Below are positions 9,204 to 17,382 of a stretch of 29,668 nucleotides of DNA, in pieces. Within the stretch, counting starts at the first letter, position 1; every line of letters begins with the position of its first letter. The notes below the pieces were generated by a model, which saw nothing but the letters and a program-made list of their open reading frames with translations, did no database searches and had not been told where the DNA came from. The position numbers were made by a program, and so were the translations under genes. Source of the DNA: CAWIHA01 sp963835855 (GTDB lineage Bacteria; Acidobacteriota; Terriglobia; Bryobacterales; Bryobacteraceae); contig CAWIHA010000006.1 of NCBI GenBank assembly GCA_963835855.1, positions 1-29,668 on the forward strand. The letters are read 5' to 3'.

Positions 9204-9209
9204 TATCAT
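9204..9209 (+). promoter_or_regulatory. Extended -10 element (TGT-TATCAT) upstream of rpoN
   Basis: TATCAT, preceded by TGT, lies 8 nt before the ATG at 9218. It would give rpoN-hpf its own promoter with a leader of about 2 nt, in addition to read-through from lptB. Confidence 0.45.
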
Positions 9210-9217
9210 TGATCCAG

Positions 9218-10798
9218 ATGAGTTTGCTGTCGCCGAGACTGCAATTACGGGTCGCGCAGAAGCAGATCCTCACCCCTGGGCTGGTCCAGATGGTAACGGT
9301 GCTGCAACTGAACCGGCTCGAACTGCGGGAAATGATCTCCCAAGAGATCGCAGAAAACCCGGTGTTGGAGGAGGCGGGAGAATCCGGAGAGGAACTGAGC
9401 CCGGAAGAGCTCCAGCAGGTGCTCGAGGCGGAGCGCGTGGCCGAGCCGGCCGACCAAGTCATCCTGGAGGCCACGAACGGAGAGGGCGAGGCAGTGCCAG
9501 ATGCGCTGGCGGAAACGGCGGAAATGGAGACCGGGCCGGGAGCGGTCAGCGGCGCACCGGCTGTCGAGGCCGAACCGCCTGAAGCGCCCGAGCCGAAGGC
9601 GGCCGCGGATCCCTTCGAAGAAATCGACTTCGGCTCCTTCTTCGACGATTACCTCGATCCGGGCTATAAGAGCCCGTCCGCCGAGCAGGTGGAGAAGCCC
9701 TCCTTCGAGACCTTCCTTTCAGCGCCGATTACGCTGGGTGATTACCTGCACTCGCAATTGAGCATGGTGCCGCTCGCGGATCACATTCGGGACGCGGCTG
9801 ATTCAGTGATCGGCAATCTGGATGAGGCCGGGTATCTGACCGTTTCGCTCCAGGAAATCGCAAATTCGGGGGAGCATACCCTCGAGGATGTCGAGGCGGC
9901 ACTGCGGGAAGTGCAGAAGCTCGATCCCGCCGGAGCCGGCGCGCGCGACGTGCGGGAGTGCCTGCTGCTGCAACTGGAGAGCCGGAATGGCCGCGGCGGC
10001 GTGGCCTGGCAAATCGTCTCGGAACACCTGAAGCTGGTCGAGCTGCGGCAGTTCCGGGAACTAGCGCGGATCCTGCGGCGGCCGATCGAGCACATTCAGA
10101 TTGCCGTCGAGGTGATCCGGCACCTGAACCCGCGGCCTGGGCTGCAATATTCCGGCTCAGGGGCGAGACAAGTCGAGCCCGATGTTCACATCTTCAAAGA
10201 TGGCGACGACTATGTCATCCAGTTGAGTGACGAGGATCTGCCGCAATTGCGCCTCAATGCGCAGTACCGGCGCATGCTCGACCGGCGCCAGGAGCCGAGC
10301 AAAGAAGTTCGGAACTACGTGAAGGAACGATACGCTTCGGCGCTCCAACTGATGAAGAACATCGAGCAGCGAAAGCAGACCATTCTGAAAGTGTGCCAGT
10401 CGATCGTGCGGCGCCAGACCGAGTTCCTCGACCACGGTATCGATCATTTGAGGCCGATGATGATCAAGGAAATTGCCGAAGAGATTGGTGTGCACCCCTC
10501 TACGGTCAGCCGCGCGGTGGCCAACAAGTATGCGCACACCCCGCAGGGAGTATTCGAGCTCCGCTACTTCTTCTCGGAGGCCGTGCCGGGGCCGTTGGGA
10601 AGCGCTACGCCGCTTCTGATCGTGAAGCGAATGGTCAAGAAAATGATCGAGGAAGAGGAACCGGCTCATCCGCTCACCGATGAGCAGATCACCGCCCGCT
10701 TGCAGGCGGCTGGCATCCAGGTGACGCGGCGCACAGTAGCGAAATACCGGGAAGACATGAAGATTCCATCGACACACCAGAGGCGCGAACGCGCCTGA
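9218..10798 (+). CDS. rpoN: RNA polymerase sigma-54 factor RpoN
   Basis: The alternative sigma factor recognises -24/-12 promoters and needs an AAA+ activator. It has 526 residues. Region I is the Gln/Leu-rich N-terminus (LQLRVAQKQILTPGLVQMV, then E-N-P-V-L-E-E). Region II is a long, very acidic linker (about residues 50-150). The core-binding domain follows, then the helix-turn-helix (KEIAEEIGVHPSTVSRAVAN) and near the C-terminus the RpoN box R-R-T-V-A-K-Y-R-E. The ATG at 9218 is preferred over the in-frame TTG at 9209 because sigma-54 proteins begin just before the L-Q-L-R motif and the TTG overlaps a -10 hexamer. hpf follows after 29 bp. No enhancer-binding activator is in this window. Confidence 0.96.
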   Translation: MSLLSPRLQLRVAQKQILTPGLVQMVTVLQLNRLELREMISQEIAENPVLEEAGESGEELSPEELQQVLEAERVAEPADQVILEATNGEGEAVPDALAETAEMETGPGAVSGAPAVEAEPPEAPEPKAAADPFEEIDFGSFFDDYLDPGYKSPSAEQVEKPSFETFLSAPITLGDYLHSQLSMVPLADHIRDAADSVIGNLDEAGYLTVSLQEIANSGEHTLEDVEAALREVQKLDPAGAGARDVRECLLLQLESRNGRGGVAWQIVSEHLKLVELRQFRELARILRRPIEHIQIAVEVIRHLNPRPGLQYSGSGARQVEPDVHIFKDGDDYVIQLSDEDLPQLRLNAQYRRMLDRRQEPSKEVRNYVKERYASALQLMKNIEQRKQTILKVCQSIVRRQTEFLDHGIDHLRPMMIKEIAEEIGVHPSTVSRAVANKYAHTPQGVFELRYFFSEAVPGPLGSATPLLIVKRMVKKMIEEEEPAHPLTDEQITARLQAAGIQVTRRTVAKYREDMKIPSTHQRRERA

Positions 10799-10827
10799 GA
10801 TCATCCGGGGATTAGAGGGACGCAATC

Positions 10828-11391
10828 ATGAAGATCACCTATACCGGCAAACTCGAGGCGTTGACTCCAGCCGAAACTGCAAAAATCGAAGCAAAATTCG
10901 CGAAACTGGCCAAGCTGTTGGATGCCGCAAAGGGCGAAGCGGAGGCGCGCATCATCCTGAATGTGGAACGCCACCTCCATCACGCCGAGATCACGGTCCA
11001 CTACCGTGAGCACGACTTGGTAGGGATCGGCGCGGCGGCCGACATGTATGCCGCCATGTGTACCGCGCTCGAAAAAATCGAGACGCAGACCTTGCGGCTG
11101 CGCGAGCGGTTGCGGGATACCAAGCGAGGCCCCAAGCAGGAGAAGGCGGAGGATAGTGTGGCGGCCGGTGCTATCGAGTCCGAGGCCGCGGCGGAAGCGG
11201 AGGCTGAAAGCGCTTCCGGACCGCAGGTATTCCGCATCAATCACCACGACCGGCGCAAGCCCATGACACTCGAAGAGGCGATGATCGCGATTGAAGGCCG
11301 CAACTACGTGGTATATCGCGATACCGAGACCGATCGCGTTTCGGTGCTGGTGCGCCGGCGCGACGGCAACTTCGACTTGATCGAGGCGTAG
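10828..11391 (+). CDS. hpf: Ribosome hibernation promoting factor, long form (HPF/YfiA family)
   Basis: The protein has 187 residues. The N-terminal S30AE domain (about 1-100) contains the typical H-H-A-E-I-T-V-H-Y-R-E-H-D-L segment and binds the decoding region of the small ribosomal subunit. A variable Ala/Glu-rich linker (about 105-132) leads to the C-terminal dimerisation domain (about 133-187, F-R-I-N-H-H-D-R-R-K-P-M-T-L-E-E-A). Length and the second domain mark it as the long HPF that forms 100S ribosome dimers by itself. It follows rpoN by 29 bp, the same association as in E. coli, and is probably cotranscribed. An AGAGGGA sequence upstream of the ATG can serve as ribosome binding site. 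Confidence 0.93.
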   Translation: MKITYTGKLEALTPAETAKIEAKFAKLAKLLDAAKGEAEARIILNVERHLHHAEITVHYREHDLVGIGAAADMYAAMCTALEKIETQTLRLRERLRDTKRGPKQEKAEDSVAAGAIESEAAAEAEAESASGPQVFRINHHDRRKPMTLEEAMIAIEGRNYVVYRDTETDRVSVLVRRRDGNFDLIEA

Positions 11392-11527
11392 ACTCCCAAA
11401 GCCGCTTTTTCTGCGGGCTGGAATCTTCGGAACAGTTCCGCACAATATCCGCGAGGCTAAGCACTATCTGAGGACGAGGGGTCTGGGCTCGGCCGGAGGC
11501 CAGCGCCGCCCGGTAACAGCCCCCGGT

Positions 11528-11557
11528 TTGACCGCCTCCTCCGCGCTGCGCTATTCT
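11528..11557 (+). promoter_or_regulatory. rpsT promoter
   Basis: TTGACC (11528-11533), an 18-nt spacer and TATTCT (11552-11557) lie 32 nt upstream of the rpsT ATG, predicting a leader of about 26 nt. No terminator hairpin is seen after hpf, so some read-through may also occur. Confidence 0.6.
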
Positions 11558-11589
11558 GACGTGAGGGAAAACCCAAGCGGATTTTATAG

Positions 11590-11859
11590 ATGGCAAACAC
11601 TTTCTCTGCACTGAAGCGAGTACGAGCGGATAAGCGCAGGACGGCGGTCAACCGGGCGCGCAAGACCAAGCTGCGTCATGGAATCCGCACGCTGCGGCGG
11701 CTCCTTGAATCCAAGGATGCTGCGGGCGCGCAAGCGGCGCTGCCGGAAACCTTTTCGCTGATTGACCGGGCGGCCAAGTGGGGCATCGTAAAGAAGAACA
11801 CGGCCGCACGATACAAGTCCCGGCTGACTGCCCGCCTGAAGACCCTGACCGCCGCTTAA
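11590..11859 (+). CDS. rpsT: 30S ribosomal protein S20
   Basis: The protein has 89 residues and is very basic, beginning M-A-N-T-F-S-A-L-K-R-V-R-A-D-K-R-R, with the conserved K-W-G-I-V-K-K-N-T-A-A-R-Y-K-S-R-L segment near the C-terminus. S20 binds 16S rRNA early in small-subunit assembly. Length and both motifs match the family. It stands alone, with its own promoter, and is convergent with holA 30 bp away. Confidence 0.97.
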   Translation: MANTFSALKRVRADKRRTAVNRARKTKLRHGIRTLRRLLESKDAAGAQAALPETFSLIDRAAKWGIVKKNTAARYKSRLTARLKTLTAA

Positions 11860-11889
11860 GACGTGGTCCGCAATACGCGCTGGCGGCCA

Positions 11890-12951
11890 TCAACCCGTTA
11901 AACGCAGGATGAACTGCTCCATGATGACGCGGTCGTCCGGCCGCGTGTCGCGAAGGGATTTGTCGGCGGTATAAATCGACCGCAGCGCCGCCGCAAGCTG
12001 CTCTCTCGTAAACCTCGATACCGTCTGAGAGACCTGCTCGGCACGCGCATTCCACATCGGCATGCCGAGGCGCGAAAAATGCAACTGCACCTGTTGCGGG
12101 CTGCGCAGGTGCGCTTCTTTGGCAGCCAGCGCCAGTCGAAACTGCGTCCCGAGAAAATTGAGCGCGAGCGGCAGGTACTCGCCCTGGCGCATCAGTGTAT
12201 CGAGCACGTCGAGCGACTCAGCGCGGTCGTTCCGGCCGAGTGCGGCAACCAGCGCGAAAATCGTGGACGCCCGCGCCTCCGGCACCAACTCGGAAACCTC
12301 GGCCGCCCCGACTGGCCGGTCGCCGCTGGCATAGAGCCGCAGCTTTTCGATCTCGGAGGCGATGCGGGCCGCATCGCTTCCCAGCGTCTCGACCAGCATG
12401 TCCAGCTCAACCGGACCGAGATTCAGCTTGGCTTGGCGGGCAAGCTTTTCGGCAAGCCGGCGCGCCTCCAGCGTCGAGAACCGCGCGAATTCTACTTCGA
12501 TCGGGACGGCCGAATAGAACTTGCGCACGCGGTCGAGCTTCCTTTTGTCCTCGCCCTGAAAATCGTAGCGGGCGGCCTCAAATACCAGCGCCACGCCGGG
12601 GACGGGGTTCTTCGAATACGCAGCCAGCGCGGCGTCCGAGCCCTTGGGTGCGGCGCCATCCTCGTCGCCGCCGCCCGCCGCCTTGCCACGCGGGAGCGCA
12701 GCCTCGGCACTCGAGATCAAAATGACCCGGCTCGAAGCGAACAGCGAAAGCGAGCATGCATCCTCGATCGCGGCTTCGAGCGTTGTCTCTTCCAGGTCGT
12801 GATGCGTAACCGTCGCCTCGCCGGTTTCGAGTGCGCGCTGAATGAGCGCCTTCCGGCAATACTCGCGCCGGTACGGCTCCGGGCCGAGGAACAGGTACGC
12901 CGGGGCGAGAGGCTGCTGCTTGAGATGCGTCAGAAACTGCTGCGGCGTCAT
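11890..12951 (-). CDS. holA: DNA polymerase III delta subunit HolA
   Basis: Delta is the clamp-loader subunit that opens the beta sliding clamp. The protein has 353 residues, close to the family norm. Recognisable parts are the N-terminal A-P-A-Y-L-F-L-G-P-E-P-Y segment, a degenerate AAA+ domain without Walker motifs as expected for delta, and the C-terminal collar helices (LALNFLGTQFRLALAAKEA). The Gly/Asp-rich insert around residues 92-107 is not conserved. The gene starts immediately after the lptE stop (no gap), so it is the last gene of the psd-pssA-asd-like-lptE-holA operon. lptE-holA adjacency is also known in proteobacteria. Confidence 0.92.
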   Translation of the reverse strand: MTPQQFLTHLKQQPLAPAYLFLGPEPYRREYCRKALIQRALETGEATVTHHDLEETTLEAAIEDACSLSLFASSRVILISSAEAALPRGKAAGGGDEDGAAPKGSDAALAAYSKNPVPGVALVFEAARYDFQGEDKRKLDRVRKFYSAVPIEVEFARFSTLEARRLAEKLARQAKLNLGPVELDMLVETLGSDAARIASEIEKLRLYASGDRPVGAAEVSELVPEARASTIFALVAALGRNDRAESLDVLDTLMRQGEYLPLALNFLGTQFRLALAAKEAHLRSPQQVQLHFSRLGMPMWNARAEQVSQTVSRFTREQLAAALRSIYTADKSLRDTRPDDRVIMEQFILRLTG

Positions 12952-13479
12952 TTAGAATTTCTCGAGCACGGCGCTGACGATGCTGCGGGCAGCGTCACGA
13001 CTAAGGCGGTCGAGCGCAGCGTCGCTTTCTTCGAAATACGCGTTCGGATCCACGCTGATCTCGTAACGCTCGCGCACCTCCATATTCGGCTGGGAATACA
13101 GGATGGTCCCCGTGGCGCGCTCGCGCAGCGCGATCTGAAGCCTGACGCTAAGCTGCACGCTGGTGGCACGGCCTGTTACCTGGTCGGCAACGATGCCATA
13201 AAAGGAATAGTTGGTGACGGTCCCGGTCAGGACGGCGTCCGCCGCATTCACATCCGGGACGACCTGGTACCGCGTGCGCGAGATGAACTCGCGGGTGAGC
13301 GCGGCCGGAAGCATCTGGGCCAGGCGATAGTGCGTAGTCGCGTTGCCAAAAGCCGGGATCGCGATGGTCTTGATGTTCTTGGGCATGGTGTCCCCGCGAC
13401 CAGCGACGTGGTAGCCGCAACCAGCCGCCACGAGCGGCAGCAAGGCCGCCATGCTCCGGAAAATTTTTGTTTGTCTCAT
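12952..13479 (-). CDS. lptE: LPS-assembly lipoprotein LptE
   Basis: The protein has 175 residues with a lipoprotein signal peptide (L-V-A-A-G-C, Cys21 as lipidation site) followed by the LptE hallmark C-G-Y-H-V-A-G. The body contains the K-T-I-A-I-P-A-F-G-N segment and a strand-rich core ending near V-L-E-K-F. LptE plugs the LptD barrel in the outer membrane and helps insert LPS. LptD itself is not in this window. Its ATG overlaps the stop of the Asd-like gene by the ATGA arrangement and its stop abuts holA, indicating strict cotranscription. Confidence 0.9.
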   Translation of the reverse strand: MRQTKIFRSMAALLPLVAAGCGYHVAGRGDTMPKNIKTIAIPAFGNATTHYRLAQMLPAALTREFISRTRYQVVPDVNAADAVLTGTVTNYSFYGIVADQVTGRATSVQLSVRLQIALRERATGTILYSQPNMEVRERYEISVDPNAYFEESDAALDRLSRDAARSIVSAVLEKF

Positions 13480-14564
13480 TGTATGCTTGCCCTCCCGGTC
13501 TGGCCGATGAGGGAGCGCGCGACGGCCACCGCGTTCTCAGCCATAATTCTGAGATTATCCGCAACGACCCAGAACCAGGCGCCGTGCCGGTCACCGTGGT
13601 CGGGCGTGATCGCGCCAACTGCGATGCCGCTTTGGCCGGCTATGCCGACAATGTTCGGAGGATCGAGGCTGGGACCGCGGACGTTTATGTGTGCACAAGC
13701 CAGCTCCCTCTCGAGCGTCTCCGTGCCGGGGTCCTCGTCAAATGCAACCCACACCGAGAAGCTGTGGCCATGAAAGACAGGCGCCTGGATGAGGCGGAGA
13801 GACGGCATCGGAATCGACGCATCCGCCGGGAGCGAATCAGGCTGCGCCACGGAGCCCTGCGAACGGTCCCGAGCCGTTTCCTGGATCGACAGCAGCGTTG
13901 CCAGATGGCGCGCGATCCGTGTCTCAACGCTCTGGATCGATTCCGGCGCCGCGCTGCCGTAACGCGCCAGCATGTTGAAGCCAACCTGCTCATCGTAGAC
14001 CGCCTTGGGCAGTTTCTTGAACGTCAGCAGGTTCACCGTCTGCTTTTCCAACTCCTCGATGCCGCGCTGGCCGCGCTCACTTGCGGGCTCGAAGATGTGC
14101 GCCACCGAGCGGCGGATCGGACGAACGCTCCGGAGGCGCGTCAGGAATAGCGCGAGCACGATTGCCGCGGGATGCGCGATGACGTGTTCGGCCAGCGCCG
14201 CCGCCGCATAGTTGGCCGGCTCGACCATAGGTGCGCGCAGGGAAGCGCCTGGCCGTTCTTCAAGCGTATACGTGAGATCGATCAGCGCCGGCCGGGGATC
14301 AAGGCGCGCAATCAGCTCCAAGGCTTTGCGGCTCGACTCCGTAGAGCCGGTGAGAAACGCCAGCCGCGCCCCGGCGAGATTCTCCTCGTCGAGTTGCGTC
14401 ATCACGGCGGGCTCGCCGGCTTCTTCCGTGAGGAGGCCCGTCTCGTCCCTATCGGCCCCGATCAGCTTCATGCGAATCGGGGTGTCCACGAGCAGCTCGC
14501 GGACTTCACGTCCGAGCAACGACCCGCCGCCGACGATAGCCGCGACTGGTTTAGTCTTATCCAA
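13476..14564 (-). CDS. Asd-like (USG-1 type) protein lacking the catalytic cysteine
   Basis: The protein has 362 residues and the architecture of aspartate-semialdehyde dehydrogenase: N-terminal nucleotide-binding loop (I-V-G-G-G-S-L-L-G-R-E, residues 10-20), then the Asd dimerisation domain with the helix F-E-P-A-S-E-R-G-Q-R-G-I-E-E-L and the A-P-V-F-H-G-H-S-F-S-V strand. Where Asd has N-P-x-C-S-T the sequence reads A-H-P-A-A-I-V-L, so the nucleophilic cysteine is absent; the only Cys is far away in the C-terminal part. It resembles E. coli Usg rather than an active Asd. The start is a TTG at 14564 that overlaps the end of pssA; no in-frame ATG lies before the nucleotide-binding loop. Its function is unknown. 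It sits between phospholipid synthesis and LPS assembly genes. Confidence 0.8.
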   Translation of the reverse strand: MDKTKPVAAIVGGGSLLGREVRELLVDTPIRMKLIGADRDETGLLTEEAGEPAVMTQLDEENLAGARLAFLTGSTESSRKALELIARLDPRPALIDLTYTLEERPGASLRAPMVEPANYAAAALAEHVIAHPAAIVLALFLTRLRSVRPIRRSVAHIFEPASERGQRGIEELEKQTVNLLTFKKLPKAVYDEQVGFNMLARYGSAAPESIQSVETRIARHLATLLSIQETARDRSQGSVAQPDSLPADASIPMPSLRLIQAPVFHGHSFSVWVAFDEDPGTETLERELACAHINVRGPSLDPPNIVGIAGQSGIAVGAITPDHGDRHGAWFWVVADNLRIMAENAVAVARSLIGQTGRASIQ

Positions 14565-15438
14565 CCTGGCGCTCCGGCTCCGGCGGCCGGTGACGGAAGT
14601 GCCGCCGTAGTACGCCGCCGATACGAATCACGATGCCGCTGGCCACGTATGCTGTAGTGACGGCGAGCAAGGCCGATTCCCTGAGAAACCCCACCAGGGC
14701 GATGACCATGCAAGACAAAATGAACATCAGACGCGGCCGCGCCGGAACGTCCTTGAAGCTCCGGTAGCGCCACGTGCTGACCATGAGAAACGAGAGCAAC
14801 GCGACCACGGCCAGCCAGCCGATCGCCAACGGCCAGTATGAAATAGGTTTGCCGCCCGCCGCGTACACGATTGCGGCGATTAAGGCGGCCGCCGCGGGAA
14901 TAGGAAGCCCCACGAAGTACTTCCGGTCCGGCTTGCCTGGGTTTTTGGGCACCGGGTTTTTCTGGATATTGAAACGAGCCAGGCGCGCCGCTCCGCAGAC
15001 CAGGAACAGGAAAGTGGCAAAGACGCCGGCGCGGCGCAACGGATCGGCGAAACCCAGGGGCGAGATCGCGGCTGCCTGGACTCCCCATGTAAACGCGAGC
15101 ACGGCAGGCGCGAGCCCGAAAGTGATCACGTCGGCGAGCGAATCCATTTCGCGGCCGAAATCGCTGGCCGTGCCGGTCAGGCGGGCAAGCAAGCCATCCA
15201 GGCCGTCCACCACGGCCGCCCACAGGATCATGATGGCGGCGAACTCGAAATGCTGGTTCGGGCCGGAACCACCGGACATGGCGGCCAGCGAGCCCTGAAT
15301 CGAACGCATGATCGAAAGAAATCCGAGGAAAATATTCCCAGCGGTGAGCAGCGTCGGCAGGGCGTAAACAGCCCGGCGGCGGCGACGGTCCGGTGGACCC
15401 GTTTCGATCAGCCGCCTGGAAAGATCTTGCGTGCCCAT
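14557..15438 (-). CDS. pssA: CDP-diacylglycerol--serine O-phosphatidyltransferase
   Basis: The enzyme joins CDP-diacylglycerol and serine to phosphatidylserine in the inner membrane. It has 293 residues with several transmembrane helices. The CDP-alcohol phosphotransferase motif is complete: D78-x2-D81-G82-x2-A85-R86-x8-G95-x3-D99-x3-D103. The following I-T-F-G-L-A-P-A segment and the C-terminal half match the membrane-type PssA (type II). The ATG at 15438 comes 5 bp after the psd stop and keeps a basic cytoplasmic N-terminus before the first helix. The product is the substrate of Psd, encoded immediately upstream. Confidence 0.94.
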   Translation of the reverse strand: MGTQDLSRRLIETGPPDRRRRRAVYALPTLLTAGNIFLGFLSIMRSIQGSLAAMSGGSGPNQHFEFAAIMILWAAVVDGLDGLLARLTGTASDFGREMDSLADVITFGLAPAVLAFTWGVQAAAISPLGFADPLRRAGVFATFLFLVCGAARLARFNIQKNPVPKNPGKPDRKYFVGLPIPAAAALIAAIVYAAGGKPISYWPLAIGWLAVVALLSFLMVSTWRYRSFKDVPARPRLMFILSCMVIALVGFLRESALLAVTTAYVASGIVIRIGGVLRRHFRHRPPEPERQVG

Positions 15439-15443
15439 TCCGC

Positions 15444-16049
15444 TCAATCCGTCCTTCGGCGCGCCAGGATGCTTGAGCCTGCCTTGACCCGCATTCCCGG
15501 CCGCACTTGGATATCCCACTCGGGCCCCAGCAGCACATCGACGCGCGACCCAAACTTGATCAGGCCGACGCGCTCGCCCAGCCCCACCTGGTCTCCCGGG
15601 CGTTTGTAGAACACGATGCGGCGCGCAATCAGACCCGCGATCTGTTTGAAGACGACCCGCGTTCCGTTGCCCTCTACCTCGACCAGGTTTTGCTCGTTTT
15701 CGAGAGACGCCTTCTCGCGACTTGCGATCTGGAACCGCCCGCGCTTGTAACTCACCTCCGTGATTCTGCCCGCGATGGGCGAACGGTTCACATGCACGTC
15801 GAAGATGTTCATGAACACGCTGATGCGCGTGAGCGCCGCGCCATCCGGTTTGACAGCAGCCACTTCGCCATCGGCCGGAGAGACTGCCACATCGCCCGCC
15901 GGAATCGCGCGTGCGGGATCGCGGAAAAAGCAAAGACACAACGCCGCGAGCAGGTACAGAGGCACGCCAAACGCGAGGCCTGCCAGATACGAAACCAGGC
16001 AACCCCCCGCAACCAGCGAGAGCGCGTAATAGATTCCGTCAATTACCAT
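15444..16049 (-). CDS. psd: Phosphatidylserine decarboxylase proenzyme, short form
   Basis: The enzyme converts phosphatidylserine to phosphatidylethanolamine. It has 201 residues, which is the short (archaeal/Rhizobium-like) Psd class. Two membrane segments occupy the N-terminus (about 8-42). The core contains D-V-H-V-N-R-S-P and the self-cleavage site F-G167-S168-R-V-D, where Ser168 becomes the pyruvoyl group after cleavage. The start is the ATG at 16049. It heads the operon psd-pssA-asd-like-lptE-holA and is divergent from fabZ across 68 bp. Confidence 0.94.
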   Translation of the reverse strand: MVIDGIYYALSLVAGGCLVSYLAGLAFGVPLYLLAALCLCFFRDPARAIPAGDVAVSPADGEVAAVKPDGAALTRISVFMNIFDVHVNRSPIAGRITEVSYKRGRFQIASREKASLENEQNLVEVEGNGTRVVFKQIAGLIARRIVFYKRPGDQVGLGERVGLIKFGSRVDVLLGPEWDIQVRPGMRVKAGSSILARRRTD

Positions 16050-16102
16050 CCGAACCTGTCTATTTTCTCATGCCTGAGGGAGGAACACGCCCACACACCT
16101 GA

Positions 16103-16108
16103 TATAAT
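16103..16108 (+). promoter_or_regulatory. Extended -10 element (TGA-TATAAT) of fabZ-lpxA-lpxI
   Basis: A perfect TATAAT is preceded by TGA at 16100-16102 and lies 9 nt before the fabZ ATG. The transcript would begin about 3 nt before the start codon. The -35 region does not resemble TTGACA, which fits an extended -10 promoter. Confidence 0.65.
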
Positions 16109-16117
16109 ACGAATCCC

Positions 16118-16597
16118 ATGCCGATTTTGGACATACAAGCAATTCAGGACATACTGCCACACCGCTTTCCCATGCTGCTGGTTGATCGGATCGTCGAGCT
16201 GGCGTCCGATCGCATCGTCGGCATCAAGAACGTCACTGCCAACGAGCCGTTTTTCGCGGGCCATTTTCCGGACTTCCCGGTCATGCCGGGCGTTCTGATC
16301 GTCGAAGCCATGGCGCAAGTGGCCGGCGTGCTCGTGCTCAAATCCTTGGGCAGCCGCCAAAAGGCAGTCTTTCTCGCCTCGATCGAGCAGGCGAAATTCC
16401 GCCGGCCTGTTGTGCCCGGAGATCAGCTCCGCATCGAGATGAAGGTGGGCAGACGGAAAGCGACGGTGGCGAAGATGTTCGGGCAGGCCACCGTGGACGG
16501 CGTCGTAGTCGCCGAGGCCGAAGTCATGTGTAAGCTGGCGGAACTGCAGCCGGGTGCCGCGCCGCCTGAGACCGGCACGGCCGGTCCGCAACCCTGA
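16118..16597 (+). CDS. fabZ: 3-hydroxyacyl-[acyl-carrier-protein] dehydratase FabZ
   Basis: FabZ dehydrates beta-hydroxyacyl-ACP in fatty acid elongation and competes with lipid A synthesis for hydroxymyristoyl-ACP. The protein has 159 residues with the L-P-H-R-F-P-M-L-L-V-D segment (13-23) and the active-site region A-G-H49-F-P-D-F-P-V-M-P-G followed by E63-A-M-A-Q; His49 and Glu63 are the catalytic pair by alignment. The C-terminal Pro/Gly-rich tail is not conserved. It leads fabZ-lpxA-lpxI, a common grouping. No Shine-Dalgarno precedes the ATG. Confidence 0.96.
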   Translation: MPILDIQAIQDILPHRFPMLLVDRIVELASDRIVGIKNVTANEPFFAGHFPDFPVMPGVLIVEAMAQVAGVLVLKSLGSRQKAVFLASIEQAKFRRPVVPGDQLRIEMKVGRRKATVAKMFGQATVDGVVVAEAEVMCKLAELQPGAAPPETGTAGPQP

Positions 16598-16605
16598 TCA
16601 AGCGC

Positions 16606-17382
16606 ATGGCGATTCATCCGAGCGCACTCGTGGATGCGGCGGCCCGGATCGCCGATACCGCCGAGATCGGCCCCTATTCGATCGTAGGGGCCGGCGTCGA
16701 GATCGGCGCCAATACGCGTCTGATGGCGCACGTCTACGTCGAAGGGCCGGCCACGATCGGTGAGAGCAATCTATTCTATCCTTACTCCACGATCGGGGCC
16801 GCGCCGCAAGACCTGAAATACAAAGGCGAGCGGTCGGAAACCCGCATCGGCAACCGCAACCGCATTCGCGAGTTCGTCACCATCCACCGGGGCACGGAAG
16901 GCGGCGGCCTGGTCACCTCCATCGGCGACGATAATCTTTTGATGGCGTACGTCCATGTCGCACACGACGTGCGGATCGGCGATCACACTATTCTGGGAAA
17001 CGCAGTGACGTTTGCCGGCCACGTCGTGGTAGGGGATTGGGTCGTTATCGAGGCCTTCAGCGGAGTGCACCAGTTTTGCCAGATTGGAAAACACGCTTTC
17101 ATCGGCGGTTACAGCGTGATCACTCAGGACGTGCTTCCGTTCTCGATGACCGTGAGCCCCAGGGAATCCAAGGTGTTCGGGGCCAATAAGATCGGGCTCG
17201 AAAGGCGCGGCTTCAGTAAGGATGCAATCGAAAAACTGCATAAGGCTTTTCGACTGCTGACGAAGTCCAGCTTGAATACGAGCCAGGCCATCGGCCGGAT
17301 CCGCGCGGAAATTCCCAGCAGCCCCGAAGTGGAAGCACTGCTCGCCTTTATGCAGGCTTCCCAGCGCGGTTTCGTGAAATGA
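16606..17382 (+). CDS. lpxA: UDP-N-acetylglucosamine acyltransferase LpxA
   Basis: LpxA performs the first step of lipid A synthesis, transferring a hydroxyacyl chain from ACP to UDP-GlcNAc in the cytoplasm. The protein has 258 residues with a left-handed beta-helix of hexapeptide repeats (about 1-185) and a helical C-terminal domain. His120 in V-A-H-D-V-R-I-G-D-H aligns with the catalytic base (His125 of E. coli LpxA). The segments IGAAPQDLKYKGE and F-S-G-V-H-Q-F-C-Q-I-G are characteristic. It starts 8 bp after fabZ, and its stop overlaps the start of lpxI. Confidence 0.97.
   Translation: MAIHPSALVDAAARIADTAEIGPYSIVGAGVEIGANTRLMAHVYVEGPATIGESNLFYPYSTIGAAPQDLKYKGERSETRIGNRNRIREFVTIHRGTEGGGLVTSIGDDNLLMAYVHVAHDVRIGDHTILGNAVTFAGHVVVGDWVVIEAFSGVHQFCQIGKHAFIGGYSVITQDVLPFSMTVSPRESKVFGANKIGLERRGFSKDAIEKLHKAFRLLTKSSLNTSQAIGRIRAEIPSSPEVEALLAFMQASQRGFVK

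Noticed and set aside
12079..13773. Plus-strand open frame of 564 codons opposite holA, lptE and the Asd-like gene
   Set aside because: It is antisense to three recognised genes in a tight operon and shows no recognisable domain.
15439..16002. Extension of pssA upstream into psd
   Set aside because: It would overlap most of psd in another frame; the ATG at 15438 fits the family N-terminus.
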